A DNA stretch of 64,000 nt from Pseudomonas resinovorans NBRC 106553 (GCF_000412695.1 NC_021499.1:744001-808000), one strand, 5' to 3'. Shown: positions 1-9,993, counted from the first letter of the stretch. Program-made: numbers and translations. The notes: generated by a model not told the origin, from the letters alone.

Positions 1-1
1 C

Positions 2-337
2 ATCTCCGACGGTCTGCTCGCCGACTGTGGCCATATCGCTCGCGCTTCGAAGGTGGCATTACTGGTGGACGCTGCGCGCGTGCCCCTGTCCGCCGCCCTC
101 GAAGGGCTTTTTTCCAGGGAATTCGCCCTCAATTGTGCGCTGGCCGGTGGCGACGACTACCGGCTCGCCTTTACCCTTCCCGCCGACGCGCTGGCCAGCA
201 TCCAGGCCGACTGGCCTGAGGTGGCGGTGATCGGCCGGGTCGAGGCGGGGCAGGGCGTGCATCTGCTGGATGCCAGCGGCGCCGAGCTGCAGCCGCCGGC
301 ACTGGGTTATCAACATTTCGGGAGTCAAGGTGACTGA
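2..337 (+). CDS. thiL: Thiamine-monophosphate kinase, 3' end (partial)
   Basis: This is the C-terminal 111 residues of ThiL, which phosphorylates thiamine monophosphate to thiamine diphosphate in the cytoplasm. The frame is open from the window edge and begins with ISDGLLADCGHI, the conserved ThiL signature, followed by an ALAGGDDYRLAFT block typical of the AIRS-like C-terminal fold. The N-terminal two thirds lie outside the window. Its stop codon overlaps the GTG start of pgpA by a few bases, so the two are translationally coupled. The thiL-pgpA pair is the usual arrangement in Pseudomonas, which supports both calls. Confidence 0.96.
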   Translation: MSDGLLADCGHIARASKVALLVDAARVPLSAALEGLFSREFALNCALAGGDDYRLAFTLPADALASIQADWPEVAVIGRVEAGQGVHLLDASGAELQPPALGYQHFGSQGD

Positions 338-830
338 TCACGAGTCGGCCACGCCGCAACCAATCCCCCATTCGGTGTGGAGCAACCCCTGGCATTTCCT
401 GGCCTTCGGCTTCGGCTCGGGCACCTTGCCCAAGGCGCCCGGTACCTGGGGCTCGCTGGTGGCCCTGCCCTTCATCCCGCTCTGGCAGATGCTGCCGGAC
501 TGGGGCTACTGGCTGATGCTGGGGCTGACCATGCTGTTCGGCTTCTGGCTGTGCGGCAAGGTCGCCGACGACCTGCGCGTGCACGACCACGAAGGCATCG
601 TCTGGGACGAAATGGTCGGCATGTGGATCACCCTCTGGCTGGTGCCCGAGGGCTGGCAATGGCTGCTGGTGGGCTTTGTGGTGTTCCGCGTGATGGACAT
701 CCTCAAGCCCTGGCCGATCCGCTGGATCGACCGCCACGTCCACGGCGGCGTGGGGATCATGCTTGACGACGTGCTGGCCGGGGTGTTCGCCTGGTTGGCG
801 ATGCAGCTCATCGTTTGGGGACTGGCCTAG
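330..830 (+). CDS. pgpA: Phosphatidylglycerophosphatase A
   Basis: PgpA removes the phosphate of phosphatidylglycerophosphate to give phosphatidylglycerol at the inner membrane. The 166-aa protein has the family hallmarks GSGTLPKAPGTWGSL near the N terminus and the acidic segment HDHEGIVWDEMVGMW. Three to four hydrophobic segments follow, ending in a DDVLAGVFAW helix. I chose the GTG at 330 rather than the longer upstream extension, because it overlaps the thiL stop and gives a normal-length PgpA. It is co-transcribed with thiL. Confidence 0.95.
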   Translation: MTDHESATPQPIPHSVWSNPWHFLAFGFGSGTLPKAPGTWGSLVALPFIPLWQMLPDWGYWLMLGLTMLFGFWLCGKVADDLRVHDHEGIVWDEMVGMWITLWLVPEGWQWLLVGFVVFRVMDILKPWPIRWIDRHVHGGVGIMLDDVLAGVFAWLAMQLIVWGLA

Positions 831-876
831 GATTGTCAGGACCCTGTTCGGGGACATGTGGGTGAAGGGAGGTTTC

Positions 877-1632
877 ATGCGCAGCTGGATAGTGGCGGTG
901 CTGGTCGGTTGCATGCTGCTTCCCGCAGCCTGGGCCGAATCCTTCCCGGCCAACGAAATCCATCTCGCCAGCGAAGTCTGGCCCGAGCACACCGAGGCCG
1001 ACGGCAGCGGGCTCGGCTGGGACATCCTGCGCCTGGTCTACGAGCCCGAAGGCATCCAGCTGAAGATCCGCTCGGTGCCCTATACCCGCTCCATCGGCCT
1101 GGTGCAGCGTGGCGAGGCGGATGCCTGGGTCGGTTCCTACCGCGGCGAGGTCGAGAACGCCTGGTACCCGCGCTGGCACTACGACGCCGACCAGGTCAGC
1201 GCCCTGGCGCTGAAAACCTCGCCGGTACCGACGCTGGAAAACCTGGGCCAATACCGCCTGGCCTGGATTCGCGGCTACGACTACCAGGACTACCTGCCGA
1301 ACCTGAAGCTCTACAAGGAAATCCAGCGGCGCAGCGGCATCCTCTCGATGCTCGACCTGGGCCATGTGGACTTCTATATCGACGCCCGTACCGAGGTGGA
1401 CGACGTGCTGGAGAGTGCCGCCGACCCAAGCCGCTACCAGGTCATCCCGCTGACGCGCCTGCCGCTCTACCTGGGGTTCGCCAACACCGAGCGCGGCCGG
1501 CACCTGGCGGAGGTTTTCGATCGGCGCATGAGCGCCCTGGTGGCCAGTGGCGAACTGCGGCCGCTGTTCGTGCGCTGGAAGCAACCCTATGCCTTCGACA
1601 AGGAACTGGAGAAACCCCATGTCGCGCACTGA
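877..1632 (+). CDS. Periplasmic substrate-binding protein (SBP_bac_3 type)
   Basis: A 251-aa exported protein with a clear signal peptide (hydrophobic core then AWA/ES, cleavage near residue 20). The mature part resembles polar-amino-acid-type periplasmic binding proteins: LASEVWPEHTEADGSGLGWDI is followed by a region where such proteins recognise ligand. No permease or ATPase genes are adjacent, so it may be an orphan sensor or binding protein. The ATG at 877 follows AAGGGAGG with good spacing. The gene overlaps the next one by 14 bases, suggesting a two-gene operon. The ligand is unknown. Confidence 0.8.
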   Translation: MRSWIVAVLVGCMLLPAAWAESFPANEIHLASEVWPEHTEADGSGLGWDILRLVYEPEGIQLKIRSVPYTRSIGLVQRGEADAWVGSYRGEVENAWYPRWHYDADQVSALALKTSPVPTLENLGQYRLAWIRGYDYQDYLPNLKLYKEIQRRSGILSMLDLGHVDFYIDARTEVDDVLESAADPSRYQVIPLTRLPLYLGFANTERGRHLAEVFDRRMSALVASGELRPLFVRWKQPYAFDKELEKPHVAH

Positions 1633-2293
1633 TGCCTACATCGCCGCCTGCCTGCTGGCGCTGCTTCCCGCGCTTGCCGGGGCGGCCACCCAGGTGCAGG
1701 TGGTGGGCCTGTTTCCGGGTGCCGCGGTGCTCAACGTCGATGGCCAGCGCAAGCTGGTGAAGGTGGGCCAGACCGGCCCCGGCGGCGTCCAGGTGATCAG
1801 CGCCGACAGCAAGGGTGCGGTACTGCGGGTCGACGGCGTGGAGCGTGGCTACAGCCTCAGCCGCGAATACAACACCAGCGCCGAGGCCGCCGAACCGGGC
1901 ACCGCGGCGCCGCCGCAGCGGGCCCAGTTGAGTATCGCCCGTGGCAACAACGGGCACTTCCAGGTGGCCGGTTCCATCGAAGGCCACCCGGTGCAGTTCC
2001 TGGTGGACACCGGCGCCACCAGCGTCGCCATGAACGAGAACCAGGCCCGCCGCCTGGGCATCGACTACCGGGTCAAGGGGATGCCGATGAAGGCCAGCAC
2101 CGCCGGTGGCACGGTCAACGCCTGGCGGGTGACCTTCAACAGCATCAAGGTCGGCAGCCTCGAAGTGCTCGGCGTGGAGGGCGCGGTGATCGAAGGCGAC
2201 GCGCCGGTGGACGTGCTGCTGGGCATGAGCTTCCTCAACCGCGTGCGCTGGCGCGAGGAACAGGGCGTGCTGATGCTGGAGTCCAAGTACTAG
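1619..2293 (+). CDS. Exported retropepsin-like aspartic protease (clan AA)
   Basis: A 224-aa protein with an N-terminal signal sequence (cleavage about residue 22). The C-terminal half is a single-lobed retropepsin-like domain. The catalytic motif [13 protein letters not shown] has its aspartate at about residue 130, and [10 protein letters not shown] is the usual second hydrophobic-Gly signature near the end. Families of this kind (TIGR02281-like) are periplasmic or membrane-associated, and dimerise to build one active site. Its start lies inside the preceding binding-protein gene, so the two are translationally coupled. The substrate is not predictable. Confidence 0.85.
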   Translation: MSRTDAYIAACLLALLPALAGAATQVQVVGLFPGAAVLNVDGQRKLVKVGQTGPGGVQVISADSKGAVLRVDGVERGYSLSREYNTSAEAAEPGTAAPPQRAQLSIARGNNGHFQVAGSIEGHPVQFLVDTGATSVAMNENQARRLGIDYRVKGMPMKASTAGGTVNAWRVTFNSIKVGSLEVLGVEGAVIEGDAPVDVLLGMSFLNRVRWREEQGVLMLESKY

Positions 2294-2402
2294 CGGCTCC
2301 CTGCTTCGAGCCAATCGATACGTATCCCCAACTATTCAATCTGACGTGCCGGTCAACGCTGCTGCTACAATGCCGGCCTTCACAATTTCCAGGAGTTTCA
2401 CG

Positions 2403-3017
2403 GTGTCTGTCGTATTCGTCGCCGCCTCCCAGCTGCCCACTCCTTTCGGCGTGTTCACCATGCACGGCTTTCTCGATGAAGCCAGCGGCAAGGAACACGT
2501 GGCCCTGACCCTGGGTGACGTGGCCAGCGGTGAACCTGTCCTGGGCCGCCTGCACTCCGAGTGCCTGACCGGCGATGCCCTGTTCAGCCTGCGTTGCGAT
2601 TGCGGTTTCCAGCTGGAAGGCGCCCTGCGCGCCATCGCCGAAGCCGGCAGCGGCGTGCTGCTCTATCTGCGCCAGGAAGGCCGTGGCATCGGCCTGCTGA
2701 ACAAGATCCGCGCCTACGAACTGCAAGACGCGGGCGCCGACACCGTGGAAGCCAACGAGCGCCTGGGCTTCGGCGCCGACCAGCGCGACTACGCCATGTG
2801 CCAGCCGATGCTGGCGCACCTGGGCATCAAGGCCATCAAGCTGATGACCAACAACCCGCGCAAGGTCAAGGCACTGGAAAGCTACGGCCTGAACGTCGCC
2901 GAGCGGGTGCCCCTGCAGACCGGCCTGAACAAGCACAACCGCAAGTACCTGGCCACCAAGGCGGGCAAGCTCGGCCACATGCTGGGCAACCTGCACCAGG
3001 CGGAAGCGGAGTCGTGA
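2403..3017 (+). CDS. ribA: GTP cyclohydrolase II
   Basis: RibA opens the GTP ring to give 2,5-diamino-6-ribosylamino-pyrimidinone phosphate, the first step of riboflavin synthesis. The 204-aa protein has the zinc-binding signature around [17 protein letters not shown], the catalytic RQEGRGIGL motif and the conserved TNNPRK segment. The start is GTG at 2403, with CAGGAG about 10 bases upstream; no ATG fits the family length. A TACAAT hexamer at 2366-2371 is a plausible -10 box. The stop overlaps the start of the next gene. Confidence 0.97.
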   Translation: MSVVFVAASQLPTPFGVFTMHGFLDEASGKEHVALTLGDVASGEPVLGRLHSECLTGDALFSLRCDCGFQLEGALRAIAEAGSGVLLYLRQEGRGIGLLNKIRAYELQDAGADTVEANERLGFGADQRDYAMCQPMLAHLGIKAIKLMTNNPRKVKALESYGLNVAERVPLQTGLNKHNRKYLATKAGKLGHMLGNLHQAEAES

Positions 3018-3433
3018 CACGCCCGCAAGTCCGCCGCCAGCTGGCCCTGGCCTGGTGGCGCCAGCTGGGCTACACCCTGCTGCCGTTGTTGGTCATGAGC
3101 TACCTGTTCGGCGAGGACGAGCCGCTGCTGCCGGTGCTGCAGATGCCGCTGTTCATCGTCGGCCTGGCGTCCATGTTCCTCACCCTGCCGCTGTTCTCCG
3201 CCTACAAGCGCGCCCTGGTGGCCACCGAGGCCGCCCTTGGCCGTGCCGAAGAGCCAGGCGCCTGGGCAGAGCTGGCCCGCCGTCGTCGCAAGGCCTTCCT
3301 CGCCGCGGGCTTGCCGGCCTGGATCGCCGCCGTGGCGGTGCTGGTCGGACTCAACGGCGTGGCGCTGATCCTGCTCGCCGTGAGCAGCGTCGTGATCCTC
3401 TACCTCTACCGAATCCCTCGCCAGCTCGGCTGA
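3014..3433 (+). CDS. Small inner-membrane protein of unknown function
   Basis: A 139-aa protein with about four hydrophobic segments (around residues 16-30, 38-60, 93-112 and 113-130). Between the second and third lies a basic, RRRRK-containing cytoplasmic loop. It starts with a GTG that overlaps the ribA stop codon, and its own stop shares a base with the next ATG, so ribA, this gene and the BtuF-like gene form a tightly coupled operon. I do not recognise a defined family. In Pseudomonas a hypothetical gene occupies this place after ribA. Confidence 0.75.
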   Translation: MTRPQVRRQLALAWWRQLGYTLLPLLVMSYLFGEDEPLLPVLQMPLFIVGLASMFLTLPLFSAYKRALVATEAALGRAEEPGAWAELARRRRKAFLAAGLPAWIAAVAVLVGLNGVALILLAVSSVVILYLYRIPRQLG

Positions 3434-4239
3434 TGCGCCGGCTGCTCGCGCTGCTCGCGCTGCTCCTGCTGTGCCTGGCGCTGCCCGCCACGGCGCAGCT
3501 GCGTGTGGTCAGCCTGGCGCCTTCCCTCACCGAAACCATGCTCGACCTCGGCGCCAGCGACTTGCTGGTGGGCGTGCTCGATGGTGGCGAGCGCCCGGCT
3601 TCACTGGCCGGCCTGCCGTCCGTGGGGCGCTACGGCCAACTCCAGGCGGAGCGCCTGCTGAGCGTCAAACCCGACCTGGTGCTGCTCTGGCCGGACAGCG
3701 TCGGCGCCGCCGGTCGTGACCAATTGAAGAAACTCTCGATTCCCCAACTGGTGGTAGAGCCCCGGGACCTGGAGCAACTGGCCCAGTCCTTCATCACCAT
3801 CGGCGAGCGTATCGGCCGCGCCGAGCAAGGCCGCCAACTGGCCGAACGCTTCGCGGCAGGGCTGGCGCAGCTGCGCCAGCGCCATGCTCGCGAGGTACCG
3901 CTCGAGGTCTTCTACCAGGTGTGGGACCAGCCGCTCTACACCCTCGGCGGCAAGCAGATCGTCAGCGATGCGCTGCGGGTCTGCGGGGCAAGGAACCTCT
4001 TCGCCGACCTCACCCTGCCTGCGCCGCAGGTGGGCATCGAAGCGGTGCTGCAGCGCAATCCGGCGGTGATCCTGGTGAGCGAACCGGCGCAGCTCGGCGC
4101 CTGGCAGGCCTGGCCGCAGCTGGATGCGGTGAAGAAGCGGCAGGTCTGGGCGGTGCCCGATCGTGGCCTGGAGCGGCCGAGCTTCCAGATGCTGCAGGCC
4201 ACCGAGAAGCTCTGTCGATTGCTCGATACCGCCCACTGA
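3433..4239 (+). CDS. BtuF-like periplasmic cobalamin-binding protein
   Basis: A 268-aa exported protein of the TroA/BtuF class III binding-protein fold. A leucine-rich signal peptide ends near ALPATAQ. LRVVSLAPSLTETMLDLGA is the conserved start of BtuF-type domains, and the backbone helix and C-terminal lobe (VGIEAVLQRNPAVILVSEP) follow. It probably delivers vitamin B12 or a related corrinoid to an ABC importer encoded elsewhere. The ATG overlaps the preceding stop by one base. I see no cobalamin riboswitch in front of the operon. A siderophore or haem ligand is the main alternative. Confidence 0.82.
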   Translation: MRRLLALLALLLLCLALPATAQLRVVSLAPSLTETMLDLGASDLLVGVLDGGERPASLAGLPSVGRYGQLQAERLLSVKPDLVLLWPDSVGAAGRDQLKKLSIPQLVVEPRDLEQLAQSFITIGERIGRAEQGRQLAERFAAGLAQLRQRHAREVPLEVFYQVWDQPLYTLGGKQIVSDALRVCGARNLFADLTLPAPQVGIEAVLQRNPAVILVSEPAQLGAWQAWPQLDAVKKRQVWAVPDRGLERPSFQMLQATEKLCRLLDTAH

Positions 4240-4252
4240 TGCGCTATCGGCG

Positions 4253-4341
4253 ATGGGTATCGCTACGCTCGCGGAACGCCGCCCGACCCATCCTACAAAG
4301 GCAGTGAGTCCGTAGGATGGGTTGAGCGAAGCGATACCCAT
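4253..4341 (+). repeat. 89-bp intergenic inverted repeat
   Basis: The outer arms ATGGGTATCGCT (4253-4264) and AGCGATACCCAT (4330-4341) are perfect inverse complements. So are the inner arms CCCATCCTAC (4287-4296) and GTAGGATGGG (4312-4321). The element lies between the convergent BtuF-like and dxs genes and may serve as a bidirectional terminator. Related but diverged palindromes occur at 6384, 12147-12274, 13057 and 13164. Confidence 0.85.
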
Positions 4342-4370
4342 GCGGCCCGGAATCCCGGGGAGGCTGGAGC

Positions 4371-6266
4371 TCAGAGCCCCAGCAGTGCCATCCGCGCGCG
4401 CACCGAGGCGTCGATGCCGGCCGCGTCCAGTCCGCACTCGGCGAGCATTTCCGCCGGCTTGGCGTGTTCGACGTAGTAGTCCGGCAGGCCCAGGTGAAGG
4501 ATCGGTTTCTGCAGGTTCTCGCGGGCGAGGAACTCGCTGACGGCGGCACCGGCGCCACCCATCACGCTGTTCTCCTCGATGGTCACCAGCAGGTCGTGGC
4601 TGCCGGCCAGTTCGCGCACCAGGGCTTCGTCCAGGGGTTTGACGAAGCGCATGTCGACCACCGTGGCATCCAGGCCCTCGGCCACCTGCAGGGCTTCGGC
4701 CAGTTGCACGCCGAACACCAGCAGGGCCACCTTGGCGCCCTGGCGGCGCACCACGCCCTTGCCGATCTGCACTGGCGCCAGCTCGCGCTCGATGGCCGCG
4801 TTGGGGCCGCTGCCACGGGGGTAGCGCACCGCCGCCGGGCCTTCGAAGTGGTAGCCGGTGGTCAGCAGCAGGCGCAGCTCGTTTTCATCGCTGGGGGTCA
4901 TCACCAGCATGCCGGGGATGCAGCGCAGGTAGGACAGGTCGAAGCTGCCGGCGTGGGTCGGGCCGTCTTCGCCGACGAGGCCGGCGCGGTCGATGGCGAA
5001 CAGCACATCGAGGTTCTGCACCGCCACGTCGTGGATCAGCTGGTCATAGCCGCGCTGGAGGAAGGTGGAGTAGATCGCCACCACCGGCTTGGCGCCGTCG
5101 CAGGCCATGCCGGCCGCCAGGGTCACGGCGTGCTGCTCGGCGATGGCCACGTCGAAGTAGCGATCGGGGAAGCGTTCGCTGAAGGCCACCAGGTCCGAGC
5201 CTTCCTTCATCGCCGGGGTGATGCCCACCAGGCGCGGGTCCTGCCCGGCCATGTCGCACAGCCACTGGCCGAAGACGCTGGAATACTTGGGCCCGCTGGC
5301 TTTCTTCGGTGCCGCCGAGGTGTTGATCGGGTCCAGCTTGGTGATGGCGTGGTAGCCGATGGGGTCGACCTCGGCCGGGGCGAAGCCCTTGCCCTTCTTG
5401 GTCACCACGTGGAGGAACTGCGGGCCCTTGAGGTCGCGCATGTTGCGCAGGGTGGCCACCAGGGTGGGCAGGTCATGGCCGTCGATGGGGCCGATGTAGT
5501 TCCAGCCGAGCTCCTCGAACAGGGTGCCGGGTACCAGCATGCCCTTGGCGTATTCCTCGGTGCGGCGGGCGATTTCCCAGGCGCCGGGCAGGCGCGAGAG
5601 CACCTTCTTGCTGCCTTCGCGCATGCTTGCGTAGGTGCGGCTGGAGAGGATCTTCGCCAGGTAGTTGGACAGGCCGCCGACGTTGCGCGAGATCGACATG
5701 TCGTTGTCGTTGAGGATCACCAGCATGTCGGCCTGCACGTCCGAAGCATGGTTGAGCGCCTCGAAGGCCATGCCGGCGGTCAGCGCGCCGTCGCCGATCA
5801 CCGCGATCGACTTGCGATTGGAACCCTGCATGCGGGCGGCGATGGCCATCCCCAGGGCGGCACTGATGGACGTGCTGGAGTGGCCGACGCCGAATGTGTC
5901 GTACGGGCTCTCCACGCGGCGCGGGAAGGCGGCGACGCCGTCCTTCTGGCGCAGGCTGCCCATCTGCTCGCGGCGTCCGGTGAGAATCTTGTGCGGGTAG
6001 GCCTGATGACCCACGTCCCATACCAGCCGGTCGTCCGGGGTGTCGTAGACGTAGTGCAGGGCAATGGTCAGTTCCACCACACCCAGGCCGGCACCGAAGT
6101 GGCCGCCGGTCTTGCCGACGGTGTAGAGCAGGTACTGGCGCAGTTCGTCGGCCAGGGTCTCCAGCTCCGCTTCGCCGAGCCGGCGCAGTTGATCCGGCGT
6201 CGCCGCGCGGTCGAGCAGCGGCGTGACGGGGCGTTCGCGGGGAATCTCGTGGAACGTCGTGGGCAT
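4371..6266 (-). CDS. dxs: 1-deoxy-D-xylulose-5-phosphate synthase
   Basis: Dxs condenses pyruvate and glyceraldehyde 3-phosphate using thiamine diphosphate, the first step of the MEP isoprenoid pathway. The 631-aa protein has the family's usual length. Visible signatures are [20 protein letters not shown], the ThDP-binding [17 protein letters not shown] and the transketolase-type pyrimidine region ([14 protein letters not shown]), ending in the C-terminal transketolase domain. In Pseudomonas it usually directly follows ispA in an xseB-ispA-dxs operon. Here about 7 kb separates it from ispA, so it probably needs its own promoter. Confidence 0.98.
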   Translation of the reverse strand: MPTTFHEIPRERPVTPLLDRAATPDQLRRLGEAELETLADELRQYLLYTVGKTGGHFGAGLGVVELTIALHYVYDTPDDRLVWDVGHQAYPHKILTGRREQMGSLRQKDGVAAFPRRVESPYDTFGVGHSSTSISAALGMAIAARMQGSNRKSIAVIGDGALTAGMAFEALNHASDVQADMLVILNDNDMSISRNVGGLSNYLAKILSSRTYASMREGSKKVLSRLPGAWEIARRTEEYAKGMLVPGTLFEELGWNYIGPIDGHDLPTLVATLRNMRDLKGPQFLHVVTKKGKGFAPAEVDPIGYHAITKLDPINTSAAPKKASGPKYSSVFGQWLCDMAGQDPRLVGITPAMKEGSDLVAFSERFPDRYFDVAIAEQHAVTLAAGMACDGAKPVVAIYSTFLQRGYDQLIHDVAVQNLDVLFAIDRAGLVGEDGPTHAGSFDLSYLRCIPGMLVMTPSDENELRLLLTTGYHFEGPAAVRYPRGSGPNAAIERELAPVQIGKGVVRRQGAKVALLVFGVQLAEALQVAEGLDATVVDMRFVKPLDEALVRELAGSHDLLVTIEENSVMGGAGAAVSEFLARENLQKPILHLGLPDYYVEHAKPAEMLAECGLDAAGIDASVRARMALLGL

Positions 6267-6383
6267 CAGGCGAATCGTTATAGGAAAAAAAAGATGGGCA
6301 AGTTTACCTGATGCGGCTTGGCCTGCCCAAGACGTGCTGTCGCCTGGCGTGTTTCGAGGACTCCTTGGGCCCGCACGCCCGCT

Positions 6384-6469
6384 CGTAGGGGGGATGACGC
6401 TTCACCCATCCACCATCGAATCGGTACCTGATCTCGATGGGTTTCGCTCCGCTCTACGCCATCCTACGG
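6384..6469 (+). repeat. Intergenic palindromic repeat, diverged copy
   Basis: The segment begins CGTAGGGGGGATG and ends GCCATCCTACG, with internal CACCCATCC and GATGGGTTTCGCT arms, the vocabulary of the 4253-4341 element. It lies between the 5' end of dxs and the 3' end of the carboxylase gene. It probably marks one edge of the block inserted between dxs and ispA. Confidence 0.65.
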
Positions 6470-6498
6470 AGCCGGTTCGGGCTTCGGAGCACCGGCTC

Positions 6499-9400
6499 TT
6501 ACCAGGTATCCACGAATGGCCGTTTCTTGCCGTCCCGCGCCGCCGGCTTCGCCGCCGCGTTGAGGCCGCGCAGCAGCCAGGCGCGGGTTTCCGCCGGGTC
6601 GATCACCGCGTCTATCTCCAGGAAGCTGGCCATGTTGATCGCCTTGCCGTTCTGGTAGGCCCTGGCCACCATCTTGTCGAACAGCTTCTGCCGCTCGGCG
6701 GGGTCCTCCTGGGCCGCCAGCTCCTTGGCAAAGCCCAGGCGCACCGCGCCTTCCAGGCCCATGGCGCCGAACTCGCCACTGGGCCAGGCGATGGTGAACA
6801 GCGCGGAATGGAAACTGCCCGCCGCCATGGCCTGGGCACCGAGGCCGTAGCCCTTGCGCAGCACCACCGTGAAGAAGGGCACCGAGAGGCTGGCGGCAGC
6901 CACGAACATGCGCGAGACATGGCGCACCGTCGCCTGCTTCTCCGAGTCCGGGCCGACCATGAAGCCGGGGGTGTCGCACAGCGAGAGCAAGGGGATGTCG
7001 AAGGCATCGCAGAGCTGCATGAAGCGCGCGGCCTTGTCGCCGGCCTGGGCGTCGATGGCGCCGCCCAGGTGCATGGGGTTGTTGGCCAGCAGGCCGAAGG
7101 GCTTGCCCTCGATACGGACGAAAGCGGTGATCATGCCGGGGGCGAACTGGCGGCGCAGCTCCAGCACCGAGTCCTGGTCGGCGAGCAGGCCGATCAGCGC
7201 GCGGATGTCATAGACCCGCAGGCGGTTCTCCGGAATGGCGTGGCGCAGCTCGCGCTGGTCGGCGCATTGCCAGTCGGGCAGCGTTCCCTGGAAGTAGGAC
7301 AGGTAGCGCTTGGCCACGGCCACCGCCTCGGCTTCGTCCTCCACCAGCACGTCGATCACCCCGTTGGGGCCCTGCACCGACGTCGGCCCGACTTCCTCGG
7401 CCTTGAAGCTGCCCAGGCCTCCGCCTTCGATCATCGCCGGGCCGGCCATGCCGATGCTCGCGTTGCGGGTGGCGATGATCACATCGCAGCAGCCCAGCAG
7501 CGCCGCGTTGCCGGCGAAGCAGCGGCCGGACACCACCCCCACCAGCGGTACCAGGCCGGAGAGCCGGGCCATGCCGACGAAGGTGTGGCAGTCGAGCCCG
7601 GCCACGCCGACGAAGTCGGTATCCCCCGGCCGGCCGCCGCCGCCTTCGGCGAACAGCACCAGCGGCAGGCGCCATTGCTCGGCGAGGCCGAGCATGCGGT
7701 CGGTCTTCTTGTGGTTCATCACCCCCTGGGTGCCGGCGAACACCGTGTAGTCGTAGGCGATGGTCATGCAACGGGCCGCTTCGCTACCGAACTGCGCCGC
7801 GTTCACCGTGCCGAGGCCGGCCACCAGGCCGTCGGCCGGGCTCTGCTGGATCAGCTCGTCCAGGGAGCGGCGACGACGCTGGGCCGCCAGGGCCAGGGCG
7901 CCGTACTCGATGAAGCTGCCCGCATCCAGCAGGTCGTCGAGGTTCTCGCGGGTGGTGCGCTGGCCGGTCTTGCGCCGCTTGGCCACGGCGTCAGGGCGGC
8001 GCGCGTCGGTGGTGATGGCGTGGCGTTCCAGCACCTCGGCGAGGTCCGCGCGGATCTGCGCCAGGTCGCGGCTCTCCTCGCTGGCGACGGCCGCGCCATC
8101 CACCTCGGCCGGTTCCAGGTAAAGCAGGGCGGTGCCTTCGAAGAGGCTGTCGCCGGGTGTCACCGGCAAGGCGCGGACGATGCCGCCCTGGGTCGCCTTG
8201 ACCACGAATTCCATCTTCATCGCTTCCAGCACCGCCACCTGCTGGCCGGGGGCGACGCTATCGCCCACCTGCACCTCCAGGCTTACCAGCACACCCTGGC
8301 TGGGGGCGTTCAGCGGTACGCAGCCGGGCGGTGCGTCGACGGCCTCGGCCCGTGCCACGCCGCCGCTGCCGGCACTGGCGAACAGATGCGGATGGGCCTG
8401 CTCGCGGGGCGCCAGCAGCGCGCCGATCTCCCGCTCGATAAAGCGGGTGTCCAGGCCACCGGCCAGCTCCGCGCGGCCCAGCAGGTTCTGCAGGAAGTGG
8501 ATATTGCTCGCCACTCCTTCCAGGCGGAATTCGCAGAGGGCGCGGTAGGCGCGGCGCAGGGCGGCGGGCAGGTCCTCGCCCTGGACGATCAGCTTGGCCA
8601 GCAGCGAGTCGTAGCTGGTGCTGGTGGCATAGCCGGCGTAGCCATGGCCGTCGACGCGAATGCCGGGGCCGCTGGAGGGTTCGTAGGCGGTGATCACGCC
8701 ACCGGCCGGCCGGGCGCTGCCGTCGGCCTGCATGCTTTCCAGGTTGATCCGCAACTGCACGGCGAAGCCGCGCGGAGCGGCGGGTTCCAGCAGACCCAGT
8801 TCGGCCAGGCTGGCGCCGGCGGCAAGAAGCAGTTGCGCCTGCACCAGGTCGACGCCGGTGACCGCCTCGGTGATGCAATGCTCCACCTGGATGCGCGGGT
8901 TGGCCTCCATGAATACGAAGTCGCCTTGGGCCGTGTCCACCAGGAATTCGAAGGTGCCGATGCCGCGATAGCGCGCCTCGCTGGCCAATGTCAGGGCCGC
9001 GTCGAGGATGCGCTGGCGCAGGGTCGGCTCCAGCTGCGGCGCCGGGGCGATCTCCAGGACCTTCTGCTGGCGCCGTTGCAGGCTGCAGTCGCGCTCCCAC
9101 AGGTGGCTGACCCGCTCGCCATCGCCCAGCACCTGTACCTCGATATGCCGGGCCTGCTCGATCAGCCGCTCGACATACAGGTCTCCATTGCCGAAGGCGG
9201 CGCGGGCTTCCGACTGGCAGCGCGCATAGGCCTCGTCCAGCTCGGCCGCCTCGCGCACCGGGCGCATGCCGCGACCGCCGCCGCCGGCCAGGGCCTTGAG
9301 CATGATCGGGCCGCCCGCGAGAAAGGCGCGGGCCTCCTCCAGGGTGGTGGCGCGGTTGCTGCCGGCGGCCAGGGGCAGGCCGCAACGCTCGGCCAGGGCG

Positions 9401-9798
9401 CGGGCGCGGGCCTTGTCGCCGAACAGCTCCAGGGCTTCGGCCGAGGGACCGACGAAGCGAATGCCGGCGGCTTCGCAGCGGCGGGCGAAATCGGCGTTTT
9501 CGCTGAGGAAGCCATAGCCGGGGTGCACCGCGTCGCAGCCCTGGGCCCGGGCGATGTCCACCAGTTGCGCGGCGTCCAGGTAGGCCGCCGCGCCGCGCCC
9601 GGCCAGCGGTACCGCGAAGTCGGCCTTGCGCGGGTGCAGGGCGGTGGCGTCGTCCTCGGCGTACACCGCGACGCTCTGGATACCCAGCTCGGCGGCGGCG
9701 CGGGCGATGCGGATGGCGATTTCGCCTCGGTTGGCGATCAGCAGCTTGGTGATGGGGCGGTTCACGGTGGCGGTCCCTGTGGTGAACGGAATAGCCAA
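6499..9798 (-). CDS. Single-chain biotin-dependent acyl-CoA carboxylase
   Basis: A 1099-aa fusion containing all parts of an acyl-CoA carboxylase. Residues about 12-460 are biotin carboxylase (KLLIANRGEIAIR, ATP-grasp MLKALAGGGGRGM, FMEANPRIQVEH). Residues about 490-560 are the biotin carrier, with LEAMKMEF and the biotinylated lysine at about position 528. Residues about 580-1095 are a carboxyltransferase with beta and alpha halves (FAEGGGGRPGDTD, then FGAMGLEGAVRLGF). It would carboxylate an acyl-CoA at the expense of ATP and bicarbonate; acetyl-, propionyl- or long-chain acyl-CoA are possible substrates and I cannot choose. A GTG about 11 codons in is an alternative start. It interrupts the isoprenoid operon. 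Confidence 0.92.
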   Translation of the reverse strand: MAIPFTTGTATVNRPITKLLIANRGEIAIRIARAAAELGIQSVAVYAEDDATALHPRKADFAVPLAGRGAAAYLDAAQLVDIARAQGCDAVHPGYGFLSENADFARRCEAAGIRFVGPSAEALELFGDKARARALAERCGLPLAAGSNRATTLEEARAFLAGGPIMLKALAGGGGRGMRPVREAAELDEAYARCQSEARAAFGNGDLYVERLIEQARHIEVQVLGDGERVSHLWERDCSLQRRQQKVLEIAPAPQLEPTLRQRILDAALTLASEARYRGIGTFEFLVDTAQGDFVFMEANPRIQVEHCITEAVTGVDLVQAQLLLAAGASLAELGLLEPAAPRGFAVQLRINLESMQADGSARPAGGVITAYEPSSGPGIRVDGHGYAGYATSTSYDSLLAKLIVQGEDLPAALRRAYRALCEFRLEGVASNIHFLQNLLGRAELAGGLDTRFIEREIGALLAPREQAHPHLFASAGSGGVARAEAVDAPPGCVPLNAPSQGVLVSLEVQVGDSVAPGQQVAVLEAMKMEFVVKATQGGIVRALPVTPGDSLFEGTALLYLEPAEVDGAAVASEESRDLAQIRADLAEVLERHAITTDARRPDAVAKRRKTGQRTTRENLDDLLDAGSFIEYGALALAAQRRRRSLDELIQQSPADGLVAGLGTVNAAQFGSEAARCMTIAYDYTVFAGTQGVMNHKKTDRMLGLAEQWRLPLVLFAEGGGGRPGDTDFVGVAGLDCHTFVGMARLSGLVPLVGVVSGRCFAGNAALLGCCDVIIATRNASIGMAGPAMIEGGGLGSFKAEEVGPTSVQGPNGVIDVLVEDEAEAVAVAKRYLSYFQGTLPDWQCADQRELRHAIPENRLRVYDIRALIGLLADQDSVLELRRQFAPGMITAFVRIEGKPFGLLANNPMHLGGAIDAQAGDKAARFMQLCDAFDIPLLSLCDTPGFMVGPDSEKQATVRHVSRMFVAAASLSVPFFTVVLRKGYGLGAQAMAAGSFHSALFTIAWPSGEFGAMGLEGAVRLGFAKELAAQEDPAERQKLFDKMVARAYQNGKAINMASFLEIDAVIDPAETRAWLLRGLNAAAKPAARDGKKRPFVDTW

Positions 9799-9993
9799 TC
9801 CTAGGGGCTGGCGGGCGGGGCGGGACTGATAGTGGTTTAGGCGAATACCCCTTTCTCAGGCGCATTGATGGAGCGTTCGGGAACTTCATCGTAGGCAAGT
9901 TCGCTGCATTCTGCGCGAAAGCGCCGTTAAGCAAAGTGGCATGGAATCGGGCTATATCATGCGACGCACTTTCTCATAACACGGAGTGTGATA

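Noticed and set aside
2294..2402. FMN or cobalamin riboswitch before ribA or the BtuF-like gene
   Set aside because: No FMN (GGGGCGAAATTCCC-like) or B12-box signature is visible in the short leader.
4464..6311. 615-codon open frame on the plus strand opposite dxs
   Set aside because: It is the mirror of dxs in high-GC DNA; its composition is rich in His, Gln and Gly, typical of antisense frames, and it has no family motif.
6223..9804. 1193-codon plus-strand frame opposite the carboxylase
   Set aside because: Exact antisense of a well-supported gene. GC-rich codon bias keeps such frames open by chance.
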